This document shows positions 43,101 to 54,936 of a DNA stretch of 64,000 nt, piece by piece. The stretch's first letter is position 1. The number at the start of each line of letters is the position of its first letter. Source of the stretch: Calonectria ilicicola (taxonomy: Eukaryota; Ascomycota; Sordariomycetes; Hypocreales; Nectriaceae); assembly GCA_020809705.1 (NCBI GenBank), contig CP085834.1, positions 248,001 through 312,000 of the forward strand, in the 5' to 3' direction. Below the pieces are notes generated by a model that was given only the letters and a program-made list of their open reading frames with translations, did not search any database and was not told the DNA's origin. A program made the translations under genes and the position numbers.

Positions 43101-45565
43101 ACTTTATTTATAATAAAGAATTCCTTATTATTATTAATATTTTTAAAAAATTTTAATAATATTTTTTAAAAAGTAATTATAAAATTATAATATATATTAA
43201 TTATAAAAATATTACTTACTTTATAATTACTTAAAAACTTAATAAAAGGTAATTATAATATATAGAATATCTATCTAAATTTAACTATTAAATTATTTAT
43301 ATTAAAAGGATTAAGAATAGCTATACTAATATAATCAGCTGCTAATCTAACTATAATATAGAAAAATTAAAAATATAGAAAAAACTATTAATCTATAATA
43401 TTAATAGAGGATTAAAATAAGCCCTAATTAGTAAAATAATAATAAAAATAAAGAAAATAATTACTACTATAAGAATAAAAGGATTATTATATATAACTAG
43501 AATCACTACTATAGAAATACTAATATAATAAGTAAAATAAGGCAATCTATTACTAAGAAAAATTGAAGAATATAATCTAGTACTTCTAGAAGAAGAAAAA
43601 ACAAATTATCTATAAGTATTAAAGAAATATTAAATAAAGTTAATAAAGGATATTTATAAATATCCTTTATATAACTATAAAGGTATTAATAAAATCTTTA
43701 AATAAGTTAAATAGATATTTTCTTTTAATAAAATAAAAAGAAAGTTAAATAAATATGTAAAGAATGCAATCTATATTAATATTTTAAAAAACTAAGATAT
43801 AAATTATATAGATTATTATAATTATCCCCTATTATATAATAATTATAGGACTTAATTATAATAGATTTTATTATTAATCTTCTTTTGTTAATAGATCTTA
43901 TTATAGGAGTATATTATAATAGTATTTTTATTATTATGGATTATTTTATAAAAGTAGTATACTATCTTCTTTATAATAAAGTAATAAAAGAAAAATAATT
44001 TATCTACTTTTTCTTTTAAAATATAATTATTATATATAAATTATTAATTAAAATTATTTTAAATAAAAAATAATTATTTATATTTAAATTTTAATAAAGC
44101 CTAATATCCTTAATAGAATTAAATTATAAGCTAAGTATAGCTTTTTATTCCTAAATAGATAGATAAACTGAATACTAAAACTAGAAAATTAAGTAATATC
44201 TATAATACTATATTAATTATAAATAAACTAACTAGGTAGAAAAATTATTTATTATATAATTAGTATATAATATATTTTACAATTATAATATTAAAATAAT
44301 ACTAATAAAAGCTAATTTTAACTTTATATTAAATGCTTATTGAGCTCCTTTAGAAGGTATAATCTAAATAAAAGCTATAATTAAGTTAAATAATTTAAGA
44401 AAATTATATAAAGAAATAAAGATAGAACTTAAGTTTATTTATAATATAATAAAAAGATATTATAATCTAAAAAGATTAAAAGAACTATCCTTTTTAAAAA
44501 GAGATATAATCTATCTAATAACAAAAAATCTTATAATAAAAAAATAAAATAAAAAAATTAACTTTATATAAATTAAATTATATCTAATTAAAAGAAAAAT
44601 ATTAAAAAATAACTATAAACTCAACCTCCTAGATAATATTAAGGTTTACTTTATCTTCTATATTTCATTATTAGAACCTAATAATAATATCTAAATAAAT
44701 ATAGAACCTAAATATAAACCCTAAATAGAAAATCTAGAAGACTAGTAGGAAGTTAAGAAAATACTATAAAGAAGAGAGGAAGATAGAAAATTCAAAATTA
44801 AATAAAAAGGCTATAAAAAAATAATCTAGAAACCTACTAAATATCTTATATATTATTTAAAGATACTAGAAGTATTCCTTTAATAAGTAAGAAAAAAGAT
44901 TAATATTAATAATATATAATACTAATACCACCTTTAAAAAAGGGCCTTCCTTTGCTACAATCTTAGCCTTTATTACCTTTATTACTTTAATATTTTGCTT
45001 TTTTAGATTATTCTTTAATTTCTTTAGGTACTTTAATTTAGTAAATATTATTATTATTTAAGATTAGGTTTTTAAGATAATCTTTTAAGAAGCTTTTAAA
45101 GAAGTATATAATAAATTTAATTTACTTTATATTTTTAAATATTATTAATATAACTTTTTCTTTTTTTAATAATATAAAGAATTATTATTATTAGTATATT
45201 AAGCTAGTTAAATAAGGAATAATAAAAATATATATAAATTATACTTTTTATATTTATATAATTATAATTTTTATAATTTTAGATATATTTGGAATAATAA
45301 GTTGATCCTTTATTTATTATATAAGAAAGGCTAGCACTTATATAGTATATATAAGTTATAATAGGCATTTTAAAAAAATTAATATAATTAATAAGACCTT
45401 TAATTTTATAATTTTTATAAATAGAAAATACTTTTACTACCCTACCCAATATAATATTAATATAATAAAATAATTATAAGTCTAAGTTTAGATAATATAT
45501 ATAAAAAAACTACTATAACCTATTATACTAGCCTTAAGAATAAGATTAATAAAGGGAAGATATTA
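40152..45565 (+). pseudogene. Degenerate gag-pol of Gypsy copy 1
   Basis: Plus strand. Recognisable despite many stops: RT block reading YYLNNIFIF near 42550 (parent YLDDI, both Asp changed to Asn); RNase H block NPNKPIKLE then DFALGA near 42960-43020; and a chromodomain-like end (KIK-KGYK, with Trp codons turned to stops) near 44760-44850. The gag start lies at 31829-32529, left of the nested copy 2. Not functional. Confidence 0.8.
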
Positions 45566-47814
45566 TATTACAACCTATATTATACCTAGAGTAGTCTAGA
45601 ATAGTAGAATGCTACACCCTATAAAAAACTAATTACTTTATAATTATATATAACTAATTAAACAAAAAGTAATAAAAGTAATTATTATAATAAGTATAAA
45701 AGATATTATATTTAATATATTAAGTATATTATATATACTAAAATAGGATAGTAATATATAGATAGATTAGATCCTACTATAAGAAATAGAATTAATTAAC
45801 TTTTAATATAACGTACATCATATACAAGCGCGCCACCCAAACAAGCAGGCCATTTTTCACTACCCTCAATTAATATATTAATATAAAAACACAATAACAC
45901 ATCTAATCAATTAGAACTAATCACTCTCCTCTTCCTCAAAGGTCTCAATAACTATTTAATATATCCTTGAATTATAACCAATCCCCCTATAAATCCTATA
46001 ATATTATTCTTTTAATTATATTAATTATCTTTGATTATTACTTTCTAATATTTTAGCTTATATTTATATATTAGCTTTAATTTAATTAATTATTTTTTTC
46101 CTTTACTTTATTATTATTATCCTTTTATTTTATAGGTAGGTTCTTTTTACTTTATATTATTTACTAAGTATTTTATTTAATTATTAAAAATCTTATATTT
46201 TAATTTTTAATAATATTATTTTATATATAATTATTTTTATTTTTTAAAAAGTGATTTTAATATTTTAAGAATAGATTCTAAAGAGTTATTTTAATATCTT
46301 TTAATTTATTTTTTAAATACTTAGATTATAAGTTTACCTTTATAATAGTTCTTAGAGTTCTTAAAGTCTAAGTATTAAATAATAGAATCTCTTAATTAAT
46401 TAATATTAAAGTCTATAGCTATATATTAAGCTTTAATATAATAATTTCTATATTTAAAGGATCAAGGCTAGCTCCTTTAAAGCCTACTTTAATATTTTAT
46501 TTTATTATAATAATATTATATATATTAAAAAAGGCTAAAAGAAGTTAGATTTTAAAATATAAGTAATAGAGTATTTAATTAAATATTTTATTTCTTTTTT
46601 ATATATTATTTTAAATGATTTAAAGTATATAATATTAAAAGATTAAAGTAAATAAAATAAATTAAAAAGTATATAAAATATAATAATCTTATTATCCTTA
46701 TAATATTACTTAAATTTAAGTAAGTGATAATTTTTATACTTATTAAAAATTAAAAGATAATAGTAATTAATTAATTAGATTTTTATATATTAATTAAAAT
46801 ATTTAAGCTACTTAAGATTTATAATATTATCAATCTAGCTATTATAGGTAATAGTAATAGCCTAATTGTCTAAGAGGTTACTATCTTAATACTAATTAGT
46901 AAGATAATATTAGCCTATAGTAATAAGAAATAGCAAGATTGTTTACTCTTTTATATTAATCTTTTAAATAGCTATTATCTATTCTTAGTTTTTAGATTAA
47001 ATTAATTTTAAATTTGAATATTTTTTTATACCTATAATAATCATTCTATTTTTAATAAGGCTTATTATAAAACTAATTTTATTAAAACTATAAATATTAT
47101 TTAATTAAATATTATACTTTATAATTATATTTATTATAAATATAAATCATTTATTAATAATCTTTAGATCTTTATACTTAATTCTTTTATAATTATATTT
47201 ATAAAAAGAATATATCTTAAACTTTAAGTATTACTTAATAAAATTTAAAGCTTAATATTTACTAATAAATAATATATTATAATTAATAAATAATTAATTA
47301 ATTATTTCTTAAATAATATATAATTATAAAAAAATCCCTAAAAATCTAAATTAAAAATATAATTAAAAATAACCTATTCCTCTAAATTAAATAATTTATA
47401 TAAATTAGAAATAATGTTATCTCAAGATTAAGTGCCCTATTAGCAGCAAGCTATTTACTACTAACTAACCTTATAAACCAATATAACTTTTCTAATAGAT
47501 AACCTTGGGTTATTTCGAAGGGCCTAAAGAGTAAGAAGAGTTCTAGCCTCAATATCTAACTATAATATATTTTATAGTTAAGAATTAGTTAATCAAATGG
47601 AAAAGTGTATGTATGAGGGATTTTTGGCCTGCTTGTTTGGGTGGCGCGCTTGTATATGATGTACGTTAACTTAATTACCTTAATTATAATTAATTATTAC
47701 TTAATATAATACTTTTATTACTTTATTTTACTATAATATACCTAATTATCCTATTAACAATAAACCTTTCGTTCTGATTGGTTTATTAAGTTGGGAATTG
47801 ACCAGATCGTTATA
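45566..47814 (+). repeat. 3' LTR of Gypsy copy 1 (interrupted)
   Basis: Same LTR family, split by the 1856-bp DNA element at 45811-47666. The remaining pieces total about 390 bp. Confidence 0.85.
45811..47666. mobile_element. 1.86-kb TIR DNA transposon in the 3' LTR of Gypsy copy 1
   Basis: TIRs of about 44 bp start ACGTACATCATATACAAGCG. TA on both sides (45809-45810 and 47667-47668); the LTR continues across. Size and TA target fit a Fot1/pogo or other Tc1/mariner-type element. The interior is too AT-shifted to read a transposase. Confidence 0.85.
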
Positions 47815-50174
47815 GTAATGAAGATAAACTAAAGCTGCTTAATAATGTAATTGGTAGTGATAATTGTTGCTATTATGAGATCTTTTCCTCTTTATTAATT
47901 TAAGGTATTTTTATTAATGGGAGATCTTTTTTTTTTATTTTTATTGGCTTTGTTGTTCTTATTGTTAGTAAGTGGTTGGATTAGGTTAAAGGCTATAGTA
48001 TTATTATTATTCGGTATAGCAGTCCAATCTACTGTATTAAGAGGCTTTAAGGCATATTTAATATATAAAATTAACTCTTTGACCTCATAAGGTAAATCTA
48101 TATCTATTATAAACCCATTAATTTATTTATTAAGCAACTAAATCATTTGCAATTATTATATATCTATAGATAGATATTTCTTATCCTTCTTTATATATTA
48201 AAGCCATTTTTTAAATATTAATTTCTTTTTATTTCTATTAATAATAATTTCTTTATTATTTTATTATTCTTCCTTTATCCTTTTTATCTCTTAAAATAAT
48301 ATTAATTAAATAAAATAAATCTATACTTTATTTTTCTTTTTATAGATCTTAATAATTTATTCTTCTTACTAATTATAAAGCTCTTAGAGACTAATATTAT
48401 AAAAGAAATCTTCTATAAATTTACCTCTTTTTCCTCTCTTCTTCTTATAATATTACTTTTTAATATATATATATTAATTATCTATATAGATATTAATTAT
48501 AATTTAAAAAAATAATATCTTAATAATAATATTATACATTTACTTAAACTCCTATATAATTAAAAAGCTAAAGACTTTACTATATTTCTTTTATATATAC
48601 TTTACTATATTAAAAGTATATTAAAAGTATATTTCTAATAGTAAAAGGGAGGTATAAGTAAGGTGAATTATTTCCTTTATTTTTATCTATTTATAGAGGA
48701 GATATTGTATTATAGGTTTAATAGTAGGAGGGAAAATGCTAGTTTTTTTAAAGGTAGAGATAATATTTTTACTTTTAAATCCTTTATTAAAGAATTTTTA
48801 TTATTTTATTATTATATATTTCTATATATAAAGGATTTATTATTTAAATTACTTAAAAGCTAGTTATAAAGTTAAAGTATATAAAAATAATATTATCTTT
48901 TTATATTATATAGTAGATCGCTTTTTAATATATATTTTTTAAAGATTAAAAAATACTAATATCTATAGATTATAATATATATATTAAATAAGATAATAAA
49001 GGAGTTAAAATAATATTAAATTTAATATAATACTTATAAAATATAAAAAGACTATAATTAAAAAAGCTATCTAAAATAAAAAAGCAAAAAATCCCTTTAT
49101 TCTTAATATAAGCAACCAATAATACATCATATTAAATATACTATTAAATTAGATCTCTAAGAAACTTATTATAGTTGAACCACTTCTCTAAAGTAATTCC
49201 TTTATACTTTACTATTACTAATTTACTTTATAAATATTTATTAAAGTATTATACCTATTTAAGAGTAATCTTACTATTAAAGAAGATTATTTTTAATATT
49301 ATAAATTATATTTTAAGATTAATATTAATATATATTTAATTTAATATTAGAAATATTTTAAATATAATTTATATTAGAATTATATTCTTTATAATATTAT
49401 TTATATTAATAATAGTATAAGACTTATAATTAAAAGAATTAAAGATCTAGATATAAATCTATTACTTAATATATATAGTAAAATATTAGATCTTCTTTTT
49501 AAATATAGTAATTCTAATATTATATTAATCTATATTTTAATATTTAAAGATATTAATTTTATAATTTTTAATAGTTTTAATAAGTTATTTAAAAAACTTT
49601 TTAATATCCTTAATACTATTAATCTTTTAAAATTTATAAAATTAATTAATAATTTTTAAAATTATTTTTTAAAATTTAAAATAATTATTATAAAAATAGA
49701 AATATTATATTTTATTAATAAATTATACTTCTAGATCTTTATTATACAAAAAGATATTAATAGTATTCTTAACTTTTAATTTTAAAACTAAAAATCTAGA
49801 CCTTTATATCCAAATAATAAAAATAATAATAATCTTATCTTCTTTATCTATTAACTATCTTAATTAATCAATTAATAATCTAAGATTATTATTCTTTTAT
49901 TTAAACTTCTTAATAAGCTTAAAGATTATTATATATAATATACCTAGGTATTAGGTAGTAGCTTATTATACTATAAAAGGCTTCTTCTTAGCCTTATTAT
50001 ATATATAATTATTAAAAAAATATATATACAATTATAATACCTCTCTTACTACCTTCAGATTAACTTCTAAAGATATAATAATAAAAGTAGATATAATTAT
50101 ACTCTCTTTTAGTTATTAGGATCTTGGTTTACATATAAATTGTATAGGAAAAAAGATGGAGAGGGGTAATGAGG

Positions 50175-50269
50175 TGTCTTATAATTTTGTGGCTGTCTCA
50201 CAATTTTGTAACCAACTTAGCTTGCTAAGTTGGATCGCCTGGGGCGGCAGCCCCACATGAGCCAACGAG
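50175..50269 (-). repeat. Right terminal inverted repeat of outer transposon
   Basis: Reverse-complement match to the left repeat with three differences (within the two subterminal units and their junction), at least two compatible with C-to-T change. It contains an ATG at 50257 that is in frame with the gene at 50323. Confidence 0.85.
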
Positions 50270-50322
50270 TAATTTATTTTCGTTCTTTCAGATCTTCGGC
50301 AACATCAACACAGACGATCACC

Positions 50323-51873
50323 ATGTCGTCTCGCCTCTCTCTCCTCGGTCTCCCCTCCGAGGTGCGCCTCGCCATCTATCGCGAATACTTCACGCTGCCT
50401 GGTGGCTATATCCTCAGCCCCAACCTTCGACAGCTTGCGACATCGACTGGTGACCCAATTGAGCTGCATCTCATGTTCACGTGCAAGCTGATTGCGAGGG
50501 AAGCTAGTGGCATCCCACTTATGGTGAATCTCATCACCTTTTCCACCATCCACTCTGATTATCTCAACTTGACCGCAAGATTATTCTCCGAATTTTGTCA
50601 TCGCTCCATAGACACAATGTGCACGAACCTCGACCGTCTGTGTGGATTGATTAATCACGACATTTACACCATGGTTCTCAACAAATTTCCCTTCTTCAAG
50701 CAGAGAATGGACCACCTCAGACAGGTCAGCCAGGGCTTGCTTAACTACCCTTCCACAACAATACCCGCCTGGTCTGATGTCAATGCGATGGCATATGCGC
50801 TGCAGCTCATCATTTCCCATCACGACCCGCATATCATAGAGCAAACTGAATCCGAACTGGTCGAGAATGAAGGATATATTCCTGCGCGATCCTCTGCTTC
50901 CATGACGGAACTGATCCGCGTACGCCTTGGCCTCCAAAATTGGACTATACCTACTCATGATCAAGTCAACGACATGATAAACATTTTACCACAGCTATCG
51001 GACATAGATAAGAAAGACTACCGAAAGCACCGATTCTCAGCTACTGCTGCTGCTATTTTCTTCCTCAACTCTCTTCCATCAAAGACTCGGCATCAAATCC
51101 GACATATTGGCATTAATGAAGATGCTGGTGCCGTACAATACCCAGAGAAACATGTCAGAGGGTTAATCCCTTTCTGCATTGAGAATCCACAACTTCAAAT
51201 TGATCGACGCATTGACCTTTGGCGGAATATTTTCCCAAAGACTATTTTAAGACGCCACAAGTCGTACAAAACGCGCAATCTGGATCCCGGTCTCTATAAT
51301 CTTGCTGCTGATATGGCGGCGTGGTTGGCCGGGACCCTTTCCCTAACTTCCAAAGGGATGCCCTCTGACTCCATGACTACTTTTTTTGATGCCAGTCCAG
51401 CACCAGAACTCTGTTTGGACCTGTTCCAAAAGTCAGTTCGCCGAGATGTCGCTTTAATATATGCCGCGAGAGCACTGTTTGCCGGCGAGTTTGACCCTGA
51501 CTGGTCAATGAAAGAAATAGCCTATGAAGTTGAACCACGCTTTTGGCATCGTTTTGAGTATCTCGAACTTGGATTGGAATGTCTTATGTATGGATCAGAT
51601 AACATTCGGTGCAATTTTGACCCAGGCCAAAAGTGTGACGTTGACTCCATACGCTTGGAAATTCCTCATCACCAGAACTTAAGAGAATGGATTTTAGAAT
51701 ATTGGGTAGCGCATTTGCCTACGCAATCTGGATATGCAGTGTTCTCACAATGGCATGAAATAGTAGGAGAAAACTACTTCACTCAAGATGAACTTGACGA
51801 CTCGATCAACAATGGGCTAAAAAACGGGTTCCCTAATAGAATAGAAGTGCCTGATGATGAGTGGTGGAGTTAG
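50323..51873 (+). CDS. Uncharacterised fungal protein with F-box/2EXR-like N-terminus
   Basis: Single exon, 516 residues. The N-terminal block LSLLGLPSEVRLAIYREYF followed by LMFTCKLIAREASGI resembles the F-box-like or 2EXR N-terminus of many fungal orphan proteins, which may recruit partners; this is a weak similarity. The rest has no motif I know and looks helical and soluble. I start at ATG 50323 (context atcaccATG). The frame is open further upstream, and an in-frame ATG at 50257 lies inside the transposon's terminal repeat, so a 22-residue longer form is possible. The coding sequence itself is intact and of normal GC, which contrasts with the RIP block that ends 53 bp before it. Confidence 0.75.
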   Translation: MSSRLSLLGLPSEVRLAIYREYFTLPGGYILSPNLRQLATSTGDPIELHLMFTCKLIAREASGIPLMVNLITFSTIHSDYLNLTARLFSEFCHRSIDTMCTNLDRLCGLINHDIYTMVLNKFPFFKQRMDHLRQVSQGLLNYPSTTIPAWSDVNAMAYALQLIISHHDPHIIEQTESELVENEGYIPARSSASMTELIRVRLGLQNWTIPTHDQVNDMINILPQLSDIDKKDYRKHRFSATAAAIFFLNSLPSKTRHQIRHIGINEDAGAVQYPEKHVRGLIPFCIENPQLQIDRRIDLWRNIFPKTILRRHKSYKTRNLDPGLYNLAADMAAWLAGTLSLTSKGMPSDSMTTFFDASPAPELCLDLFQKSVRRDVALIYAARALFAGEFDPDWSMKEIAYEVEPRFWHRFEYLELGLECLMYGSDNIRCNFDPGQKCDVDSIRLEIPHHQNLREWILEYWVAHLPTQSGYAVFSQWHEIVGENYFTQDELDDSINNGLKNGFPNRIEVPDDEWWS

Positions 51874-52489
51874 TCTTGTTTGGATTTAGATTATGGGTTA
51901 ATTCTTTTTCATACTTGAAAGTGACAACATTTCCATCACAACTCGAAGGTCAAAGTCTTCGACAAAGAATATTATAGGGCAGATTTCGGGAGTTTTAATA
52001 ACACAGGTTTCGTCTTCGCGAGTCTTCGTTATGTTGTGCATAGATTAAGAACAGGATATTTGACACAGTTATGAAAACCCACGATACTTTGATGCGTAAT
52101 AAGAAATTGCAGCTAGCTTAGAGCGTGATGTGTAGCAAAAAAGTGGTAGGCGGCCAACAAATCGATTCTTCAGATTCAGCATGGGATGACGAATCTCGTG
52201 TGCAACTAGGGATGTCTGCATAAAACGCCTCAATTTACTCTAAGCACGACCAAGATTCATGACGTCAAGAGTCCCCTTCACAGCCCACTGGTTTACTACA
52301 CGTGGTCAAATGAAGGCCCTGGTAGTTTAGTTAGTAGTTGTTGCCATGGACACCATCCCTCGCACAATGGAATAAATTTCAGGACGGGGCCTCCTGATCG
52401 ATCTTTTATTTTTCTCAACCCAAAACCTGATTTCTCCATTTCAACCTCAGCAACTCCAAACAGGCCAGATATTATGATACCACCTCAAG
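51874..52489. other. Intergenic, promoter of PIF1-like gene
   Basis: About 600 bp without a recognisable gene. Pyrimidine-rich patches near 52410-52440 precede the proposed start at 52490. Confidence 0.4.
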
Positions 52490-54592
52490 ATGCCTAAGAA
52501 AACGGTAACCAGTAATAAATACGCCCGTAATAAACACCACTGACCTTGTTACTAGCTCAGCTCGGAGGCCTCCGTGGTTGGGGCCCGTAGAAGTCAACCG
52601 TCACTGTACAATTTTGACTTCACCAGGACACGTCGACAGCCTGTCGTTCCCAACATCACAAATTCCACTCAAAATCATAGCGACCCCCTTGCAGGCAATC
52701 AAGGCCCTGTTCAGCCCAGCAGAAGGGGCCTATCTCAGAATCGTCCCCACTCTCAGCACGAGCTCTCATTGATACAGCGTGGTTTACAGGGCTCGCTCTC
52801 AAAGCTCGAATCCAGCTTGGAAGTCGAGAAATTCAGGATTAGAAACGCAGCAAATGCACGGAAGCTTAAGAAAGCAAGGGCAAGATTACAGCAGATGGGC
52901 ATCTTCCGACCTGATGCTGACACGCCCCTGGAGCCTGAGACAGAGGAATCCACTGAGCCTGATCCTGAGCCTGAGCCTGAGCTAAGCGCAGAGCAGCAAG
53001 ATCTTCTTCAGCGAATTGAAGAGGGGGGTAATATATTTTACACAGGCTCAGCGGGTTGCGGCAAGTCGACGGTTTTAAAGGCTGCTGTGAAAATGCTGCG
53101 TCAGCGGGGAAAGATGGTTTACGTTCTGGCCCCTACTGCCCGCGCAGCTCTACAAGTCAACGGGATGACGACCTGGGCGTACATGGGATGGACTCCAGAG
53201 TCCAACAAAATTCCCCTTGATGACCTTGCGAAGAGATCATACAAGAAATCAATCAAGGATCGAATCAGGAGCACAGATGTGCTCATTATTGACGAGATCA
53301 GCATGGTTGAGAATTCTCATCTCACACGCATCGATACCTGCATGAAGGCTGTCCGAGACTGGGAGCAATGGTCCAAACACAAGACCGGCCGTCCCTTCGG
53401 AGGCGTCCAGCTTATTGTCACTGGTGACTTTTGCCAATTACCGCCAGTGGGGCCATTTCAGCACTGCACCAGGTGTGGCCATCAAACCGAGTATAATAAG
53501 GACAGGCGTACGTACAATTGCAACAGATGTTACAGCGTTTACCTAGAATCGCACAAGTGGGCTTTCCGTAGTCCTTCCTGGAAAGCTGCTGGGCTTTTCT
53601 ATGTTCACCTCTATGAGGCTCATCGCCAAGGCGATATGTACTTCCTTGGAATGCTTCAAAAGTGCCGTGCCGGAATCAAGCTGTCCTCCGAAGAGGTTCA
53701 GTCCTTGCGCGACAATGTCGGCAATGCGGAGGGGGCCACAACAATCCTCTGTACCATCGCACAGGTTAACATGGCCAACAAGAAAGAATTCGACAACTTA
53801 CGCACACCATGTTTTCAATACAACGCCTTGGATGGCTGGGGGCAGACTGGCGGCCAGCACCGGGCTGGGAGGGGCCAGGTGCAGCCTGGCAACACTGGGG
53901 GCCTCAATTTCGATATACGCCAGCAGATCGACGATGTGGTCAACTTGCGCCTGGGCATGCTGGTGATCCTGCAGGTTAATCTAGACAAGGAAAATGGCTT
54001 GGTCAATGGAAGCCAAGGCTACATCTGCGGCTTCGAATACTTTGATCCCTCCCTCCTCCCCAAGGCCAGGAGCAACCACACTAAAACCTTGGAGCAGCAC
54101 AAGGTAATAGTTGGCGAACACGCGAAACTCAAGGCCGCGCAGATTCAAAAATACATGCGGCGTCACGAGCAACATCCGCGCGGACCGAATTCCTGGCCAA
54201 TAGTGCGCTTCCACAACGGCATCACTCGAACCATCTACCCTTTTTGCATCGTAACCGGTGCTGAGCAGAACGATGTAAGATACTTGTTTTATCGAACCCA
54301 GATTCCTCTTACGGCAGGCTGGGCCATTAGCGTGCACAAAAGCCAGGGCATGACGTTGGACCGTGTCAAAATCGATCTGTCAAGGGTCTTTACGGCCGGC
54401 CAGGCATATGTCGCCTTTTCACGAGTGAAGAGCCTTCAGGGGCTAAATATCATGGGCGGGCTAAAGAACCTGGAGAATTCCTGGGTGGACGACGAGGTCA
54501 GTTGGTTCTTGAGCCGCAAGTTTGATACTGTTAAATTTCCGGAGAAAGTTGCAAAAGCCGCGCAGCGATTGATGGAGATGGCAAAATCCTGA
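52490..54592 (+). CDS. PIF1-like DNA helicase
   Basis: Superfamily 1B helicase that unwinds DNA 5' to 3'. The long frame 52574-54592 has no ATG near its start. A 15-nt first exon (52490-52504, MPKKT) joined over a 51-bp intron (donor GTAACC, acceptor TTACTAG) to 52556 supplies one and gives 683 residues. Motifs: Walker A GSAGCGKST (169-177), LAPTARAA, Walker B DVLIIDEISM (Asp-Glu 251-252), VTGDFCQLPPVG, SVHKSQGMTLD and the C-terminal YVAFSRVKSLQGL. A zinc-ribbon insertion (Cys309, 312, 327, 330; CTRCGH and CNRC) follows motif III. The N-terminus (1-145) is disordered with a coiled-coil stretch and a Glu/Pro run. PIF1-like genes are expanded in some fungi; a transposon origin cannot be excluded, but no Rep domain is present here. 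Confidence 0.88.
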
Positions 54593-54936
54593 AGCGATAT
54601 CAACAAGTCGTACATTTTATAACTCGGTATTCAGTATGTAACCACCATTCTAGGGTAGATTGTACGTACGCACTCAAAATCCTTCGGGCCTGTCTTTTTA
54701 TCGTTTCCGGGATGGTTGGAGAAAGCCAATGTACTAAACCGGTAGCTTTAGGAAACTGAATTCCAGTTTCTAGACAAATCGTGTAAAATAGGCCCAATTA
54801 ACAATGTGGAGCTTTTTTTTTTTTAACTGGTTGATTGGACCAATCATGACTGGGAAGACGCATCGCTGCTCTTGATCCCATCACCGCCACAGATAAACCC
54901 CGCTTTCCTGACTGTGGTGTCTGCATCTTTCCTTGA
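54593..54936. other. Short intergenic region
   Basis: 344 bp between the helicase stop and the next start. A T-run near 54815. No gene seen. Confidence 0.4.

Larger units (their letters stand above)
31011..47814 (+). mobile_element. Gypsy chromovirus copy 1 (plus orientation), RIP-dead, with nested insertions
   Basis: LTRs at 31011-31828 and 45566-47814 begin TGTTACGACCC (right copy mutated to TATTAC) and end GTTATA. Flanking 5-bp duplications are GCAAT (31006-31010) and GTAAT (47815-47819), equal but for one C-to-T. The internal part is split by copy 2 into 31829-32529 and 40152-45565, about 6.1 kb in all. A purine tract (aaagggaaga) precedes the 3' LTR. Confidence 0.9.
30645..50174. other. 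AT-rich, RIP-mutated heterochromatin-like block
   Basis: About 19.5 kb of very low GC, with long runs of only A and T. Normal-composition islands remain only where younger or short elements sit (33430-34110, 39589-39814, and ends of the small DNA elements). Aligned LTR copies differ almost only by C-to-T and G-to-A, often at CpA/TpG. Catalytic codons are changed the same way (Asp to Asn, Cys/His to Tyr). This fits RIP. No intact gene lies inside. Confidence 0.9.
30550..50269. mobile_element. Outer DNA transposon with 95-bp TIRs, swollen to 19.7 kb by nested insertions
   Basis: Inverted repeats at 30550-30644 and 50175-50269 match over 95 bp with three differences and are flanked by TA on both sides. 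Subtracting the Gypsy insertion (31011-47814 plus its 5-bp duplication) leaves about 2.9 kb. The remaining interior (30645-31010 and 47815-50174) is AT-rich and has no readable transposase. The TA target duplication suggests a Tc1/mariner-pogo-like superfamily, but since TA is its own complement this is not decisive. The right end lies 53 bp before the ATG at 50323. Confidence 0.8.

Noticed and set aside
48663..48863. 66-codon frame in the outer transposon interior
   Set aside because: Low-complexity Phe/Tyr/Leu translation typical of AT-rich DNA; no transposase motif.
30645..50174. Centromere or mitochondrial insertion as explanation of the AT-rich block
   Set aside because: LTR, TIR and pol signatures with C-to-T type decay explain the block as RIP-mutated transposons.
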